Assembly (NCBI GenBank): GCA_009809945.1
Contig: WTPW01000146.1
Location: 47,708-111,707 of the forward strand
Source: Gigaspora margarita
Taxonomy: Eukaryota > Glomeromycota > Glomeromycetes > Diversisporales > Gigasporaceae
Reading direction: 5' to 3'
Length of the DNA: 64,000 bases
The first letter of the stretch is position 1, and every line of letters starts with the position of its first letter. This document shows, piece by piece, positions 57,898-64,000 of the stretch. The notes beneath the pieces were generated by a model. The model worked only from the letters and a program-made list of their open reading frames with translations, was not told where the DNA came from and searched no databases. The position numbers and the translations under genes are program-made.

Positions 57898-60800
57898 ATG
57901 GTATCCTGCGCAGCTGTGAGAACCGAGCTTAAAACGGCGAGCATCTTTACAGAAGATATTAACAATACTTCAGATACCATATCTTCATCTCCTTCTGAAG
58001 TACAACNTTCCTCCAAAACCTTTCCACTACTAACTACTACCAACTCTAACAACTATCTAATATCAGAAATTTATGATGAATCTCTACTCATAAAAGATTT
58101 TGATAATAAAAAAATTAAAATACCTACAAACTCCTTAAATGATGGCTATAACAACCCTAATTTAAGCTCTTTTGAGATATATAATCCAACAACATGTTAC
58201 AACAAATTTCTCTACTATTATAGACTACAAACTCTACCTTCTCCACAAACTATTGGCTCTTTCTTGCAATATATACTAGAATATTACCCTATGTTTTATT
58301 CAAATCAATACATCAAAATTTCTGTTAAGCCACATCCTCAACTTGATTATGTTTTTACTGAAGCANATATTTATCTCCCATATGAAAATCTTGTACCAGG
58401 CCATTTTATATTCCCTCGTTTTGGAGATCTACCATCCCTTTGCTACATAGAACTTAAATCATTTAATAACAATTTTCAAAAACCAATCCTTACTGATAAT
58501 CTTCTATTTCCAATACCCAACTTACAACTATATATATCTCCAAATCTCAATACTAATTCTTTCTCAAATATCAATTCACCTCATTCTTTTGAAGAACCTT
58601 GCTACAACAAATTCCTTAAAAAACATAATCTTCCACTTCTGCCACCTTTACAAACACTCAAATCCTTTATACAACATTTACTCAAAAATTCATTTTCACT
58701 ATTATTCAAAATCTCTATTAATATTACAACTCTTGAAACACACATATACCTCAATACCCATGATGAAGTTCTTCCTAACCATATCATACTCTCTCCTAAT
58801 CAATATTCTACATACTACCAGTCACCAATCAAATCATCTACATTAAACTATTCTAGTTTAACACCTGGATCACCCTATATATCAGCTACAATACCTCCAA
58901 TACCTGATGATCTATCCTCAACATTAAAACTCAATATTGCAACACACAATGTACAAGGCTATAACAATTCAACTAAAAAGCAGCTCTGGGAAGAATTCTG
59001 TCTTGAAAACAATTTACATATTATCAGTATAACTGAAACAAAAATCTCATCTCTCAAATCTAGAAAGTTTCTTAATACTCCACAGTTTACCTATTTTTGG
59101 TCCAGCTTAAATAATTCTGCAGAAGGTACTGGATTGATGATTAATAACTCACTCAAACCCCATATTCACAATGTTATTACCCACCCTGGAGGAGCAATTG
59201 CAATTGATCTCTTTTTCAAGCATAACTTTAAATTCAGAATTATCTCTGCTTATATCTCTTCTACAAACCAACAATACCGTAATGAAACTCAAGACAAAGT
59301 AATACTATGGATCCAACAAGCATTATCTACTAACTTGCATCCTATTGTCCTTGGTGATTTCAATACCTCTACTTCTACATCAGTATCTAAATCTAAATTA
59401 TTATCCTTCCTTCATAACAATAATATGTATGATCTCGCTAATCATACCAACAAGCTACAACATACCTGGCAACGTAATAATTTCCATAGCCGTATCGACT
59501 ACATTTGGGCATATGATTCCATTATTCCATTTCTTATTGACTTTACTCTTCAGGAACCTACAACATCTACACAAAGTGATCACCTTATTCTGATCTCTAA
59601 TTGGACATTTTCTTTTGCTTTATCATCTAAACTTCGACATAAAACCCGATGCAAATGCAGAGTATTTAACTACAAAGCAATGAACCAAGATATGTGGGAA
59701 AACTTTTCCTTACTTACTCAAAACAAAATTATATCTCTCAATACTCCACTCACTAACCATAGTACTGAGTCATTGGAATGCACATGGCACAAAATCCAAA
59801 CCAGTATTATTACATCTGCTCTTCAAATAATACCTAACAAAAAATTTTCAGTTCGTAACTTCCATCACACTTTTTCACCTAAGGCTACAGACCTTCACAA
59901 AGACCTCAAAAATCTAGGAAATATAATGAAACAAACAAAATATACACACTCCCATCATCAGCCTTTACCTTCAAACATTTATTCACAAATTCAAGATATC
60001 AATTCCAAGTATAATTTTAATATCCCCCAACCTCCTTTACACAACCAAGCCATCTCTCAATGGCTTCAGCAAATTAAAATAGCATGGAAAACTCTATACA
60101 ATGCCAGAAATCTTGAAAATTCACAACATCTTCGACACCATATCAATTCTGCTATTAATACTAGATGTGAAAAAATTCTTACTCAACCTACCAAAATGAT
60201 TAATAGTATACTTAATAGACATACAGACTCGTGCACTTTGATAATATCAAAACAGATAACAACATTATTACTAACCCATTATTCATTAAACAACATATCC
60301 AATCACACTTCTGCCAATGGACTGCTCATCAACCACATAACCAAAGCACCTTCGAAACTGATTGGGAATCAGAATACAGCCCATCATCAACTATTCTATC
60401 ATCTTGGTACAATACTGCACTTACTGAAATCTCTTTAGAAGAAGTTACAAATACTATTAATCAATTTGCAAATAACAAGGCTTGTGGTCCTTCAGGCATT
60501 AGCTATGAAATGCTTAAACATTGTGGTACACAAACTATTACTGCAATTACATCTCTCTTTAACTGATGTATCACTTCACAACAAATTCCAAAACAATGGA
60601 AAGATGGCCGTATTTTTCCTATCTCTAAAAAATCTACATTTGATGGAAACCTTAATAATACACGTCCAATCAGCCTAATTGAATACATTAAAAAGCTATA
60701 TACTAAAATTCTTACTAATCGCCTTAATTACATTTTTTCATCTTATAATATTCTTAACCCACATAACTATGTTGCTTTACCAGGCAATAGCACCAATATT

Positions 60801-63800
60801 CCTGTTCACATACTCAATAATTTTATTGAGGATGCTAATTGCAATCACAATGAAATATGGCTTCTTTCTCAGGATATGAGTAAAGCCTATGACTCTGTAA
60901 ATCTTACTCTACTTGAAAAAGCACTCTACNGCATAAANATGCNNTCACCACTTGTTAACATTATTATCAACTTACTTACTAATCNNTCAAATNGTGTTAT
61001 TACCAACCTTGGACTTACACAATCCTATAAAGTACAAGATGGAATTGACCAAGGGGAAACAATAACTCCATTACTTTGGCGCATTTATTATGACCTCTTA
61101 ATTAGTAAAATTTTTAACACATATTCCAGCTATACAAGTTCAACTACCTGGACAACCACTATTGCACCCCCTATTTTTGACAAAACTGAAGCTTCTACTT
61201 CAGTCTTGGCATATATGGATAACACCTTATGGATTGCACAATCTTTTCAACAGTTACAACAAATTCTAGAAACAGCCTCATCATTTTACCAAATGGCAAA
61301 TATCAAAGTTAATCCCCACAAGTCAATATTGGTCTCTAATACCAACCACTTACCCTCAATTACCTTTCTCAACTCCTCTATTCAAACACAACCTCTGCAT
61401 ACCCCTTTCAAATTTCTTGGCTGCTGGTTTACTACAAATTCCAAATCATATCCTCAAATTAAACTAAACACACAGGAAATATATGAAATTATTAATACAC
61501 TTAACACTAAAAAGATTACTGATAAGCAAGCTAGCTATATTATTAATACAGTAATTATACCTATACTCGAATATAGAATTTACAATATTGTTTTACCACA
61601 ATCAACTTGTAACAAAATTCTTGCAAAATACCTTACTGTTGCTAAACACAAAGCTAAACTAGCCAAAACTACCCCTAACAGTACATTACTTAACCATAAT
61701 ATTTATGGAATCAAAAATATTTGGGATATTCAATTACAGCACCACATCTCCAACTTTATTTTGCATTTAAACAACAAAGAACTACTAGGAATTAGCACCC
61801 ATATTAGACTACAACAACTACAAAATAATCTGTGGTCTACAACTAATATACTCTCACACCCTAACCCTGTAATTGATGGAATAAACAAAAACACTACTAC
61901 TTTCAAAATTATCTTACTACTAAGGCACTTAGATTCTACAATTCATGCACATACAGATATTCTACAACCCTATACTATTAATCTCCCATATACTCCACTT
62001 GAAAAAATTCTCAATACTCATCCTCACTATCCAACATTCAAGCGTCAACTACGTTCTAAACATATTATATTCCTCGAACAGCTTACATCTTTTGACAATA
62101 CTACACTACTATTATGGAATCATATTTCTCCACGAATTAGTTCTCTTATACCTGGCAGGACACCAGGATGGTTCACTGCACTAGAAAACACTATTATTGC
62201 TAATCATAATACTCGACAACTCTCCTCTACACTTCAGCTTTCCTCTGCTAACTCTCTTTCTTTTATTACTGGACACTTCAATACCAAAGCCAAACCCTGG
62301 CTTATAACATATAAAGATAATAGTATTATTGTTGGAAAAGCACAACGTTTTGATCAACAAACAAATACTATATCTATTACACACTGGACTTCTNATATAG
62401 ATGAAACCAAAACTTCACTATACCCATTACCTGATATTTTCTGCTACCCCTGTTCAGGCTGTTCACTCAACTCTAACAGAATCCAAAACCTATGTACAAT
62501 TGATATTTTTGCAACANTATCTACCAAGTTTCTTGGCAGAAAAAGTTATATGCAAACAACCAAGCTCAAACTTAATGCCAACTACCTTGATTTAATATTC
62601 TCTATAGCATCACACTACTTTTTATCTATTCCTTCTCTACCTTATATATCAATATCACCATCAGCTATAAGCAACATATTCTCCTCTAACACTGCAGCAA
62701 ATAATTTACAAACAATAGCATCTGCTAACTCTAATCTTCTAGAATTTACATTCTATACTGATGGATCTGTTATTGATCTTGGTAATCCACGATGCTCAAT
62801 GGGTATTGCTTGGATTCAGGTCTTTAATAATCAAGTTATACATCAATTCTCTGCACAAATTCAAGATTGGCCATCTTCATACAAGGCTGAGCTGGTTGCA
62901 ATCCTATCAGCTATTTGCACATGCCCACGCAATAGCACAATCCACATATATACTGACTCTCAATCTATTATATCTAAATATAAATCTTTCACATACTCTA
63001 AACTTAATTTTAACAAAATCTACTCATATAACTACTGGCCTATTTGGCATACTCTCCTTAACCTAATTCAGACTTATTCCTATACAATTACATTACACAA
63101 AGTCTCTGCACACAGTGATAATGAACTCAACAACTATGTTGACAAGCTTGCAAAAGAACATACAAAATATACTCTTTTGGAATTCCTTCCTAACAATATC
63201 TACAACCCATCATTCTTTCTCCAATATAAACAGTTTATTGTTGTACAACCAACTCGCCGCTGTATTAAAAATATTTGCAATGCACACATTATTGCAATAT
63301 GGTCCTCACAAAATAGAGTTCAACATATTATCCCTACAGCAACTCAAATAGACTGGAATGCCACATGGCTATTTCTTAATAATAACCACAAACGTTCATA
63401 TAATTACACCAATTTTCAACTTTGTCACTCAAAATCATTTCGTATTAAAAATCTACTTCATATACTTCCTACCTTACCCTATACTAACTTACTTAATTCT
63501 AAACACTCTAAACACATAACATGTATTTCTTGCAATCAACCAGAAAGCCAGTTCCACTGGCTTTACTGTACATTTCATAACAACATTACTCAAATAATTC
63601 AAAATACTATTACACAATTTTCCTTTTCTGAACTTTCAGACTTAACATCTTTCCAAATTCAACAGCTTCGTACAGATCTTTTTAATCACAATTGTCTAAA
63701 CCCTACATGGAACCCTCCTTTTAATACACCTTCTTTTTCTACTACTATTCAAGGCTTTATTCCAATTCCACTAATCAATACCATATCACGTTACACCTCT

Positions 63801-64000
63801 TACAAAATTGCCTCTAATATCACTATAAAAATCTTACTTAATATCTTTCAGAATATTTATGACCAACTTTGGAAACCATATTGTATTACACTTTCCCAAT
63901 GGAAAAACTCCCAAACTTCTACCTCAATACCCATTACTTCATCAACACCAACTTTACCTACTACCTTTTTAAATTCTCACTCTCTACCATCAATTCGCAC
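57898..64000 (+). mobile_element. LINE polyprotein: endonuclease, RT, RNase H (3' end outside)
   Basis: The first open part (57898-60438) has an AP-type endonuclease at about residues 343-560, with NIATHNVQG, ITETKI, VLGDFNT, SRIDYIW and SDH in order. Near 60229 one base appears lost, and the frame continues as 60231 onward. A TGA stands at 60564-60566, after which the same frame is open to the edge. Reverse transcriptase motifs follow: NKACGPSGISYEML, RPISLIEY, LLSQDMSKAYDSVN, DGIDQGETITPL and AYMDNT. The last has Asn where the second catalytic Asp is expected. RNase H carries YTDGS, KAELVAIL, YTDSQSI and HSDNELNNYVDKLA. A CCHC-like CISCNQPESQFHWLYC is at about 63520. APE plus RNase H fits I/Tad1-like LINEs. 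Several N bases lie at 58007, 58366, 60930-60993, 62394 and 62517. With the frameshift, stop and Asn, this copy is probably dead. The true start may be upstream of 57898, as the frame stays open there. Confidence 0.9.

Noticed and set aside
1-64000. tRNA and rRNA genes
   Set aside because: I looked for cloverleaf-like and conserved rRNA words and found none that I could support by eye.

Overview
The window looks like a repeat-rich, AT-rich piece of an arbuscular mycorrhizal fungus genome, most likely Rhizophagus (Glomeromycotina). This is an inference from gene style: BTB-BACK-TLDc proteins with one small intron, relics of TPR plus kinase genes carrying the WTSGN...ID.FI motif upstream of a kinase glycine loop, short GT-AG introns, and many hAT-like MITEs. 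No search was run.

Layout. (1) 1-5.1 kb: the left end of a tandem array of BTB-BACK-TLDc genes, with one old relic and one truncated copy. (2) 5.1-14.8 kb: a break in the array. It holds a tandemly duplicated insert, two degenerate TPR-kinase relics, a coiled-coil gene relic with a ~570 bp internal duplication, and a quiet stretch. (3) 14.8-48.1 kb: the main array, all on the minus strand. Two gene types alternate. Type beta (copies B, E) and type alpha (A, D, G, I, K) differ in the BACK domain and the 3' flank. Every alpha copy has the same old, TLDc-less BTB-BACK relic 0.8-1.5 kb beyond its 3' side. E and G are intact by reading. K is open but looks chimeric beside a one-N gap. B and I each carry one or two single-base frame breaks. 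A and D are clearly dead, and L is a 5' fragment. (4) 48.9-51.0 kb: a complete seven-exon SLC17-type MFS transporter that I could splice in frame from ATG to stop (484 aa). (5) 51-57.9 kb: a nest of MITEs in AT-rich sequence, ending in what looks like the decayed first ORF of a LINE. (6) 57.9-64 kb: a large LINE (AP endonuclease, reverse transcriptase, CCHC-like motif, RNase H) running off the right edge.

The array serves as a built-in control for transposon insertion, because the paralogous units supply the empty site. This fixes target-site duplications for two 9-bp MULE-like MITEs, several 8-bp hAT-like MITEs, a TA-flanked pogo-like element and a solo LTR with a 4-bp duplication.

The most interesting signal is the array itself. 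The BTB half is almost invariant between copies while the last ~100 codons (TLDc) vary strongly, and the TLDc loop types cut across the alpha/beta classes. That looks like a cassette-shuffled, diversifying recognition or adaptor family. The main caution is the K/L junction, where a 987 bp piece nearly identical to copy E abuts an N.
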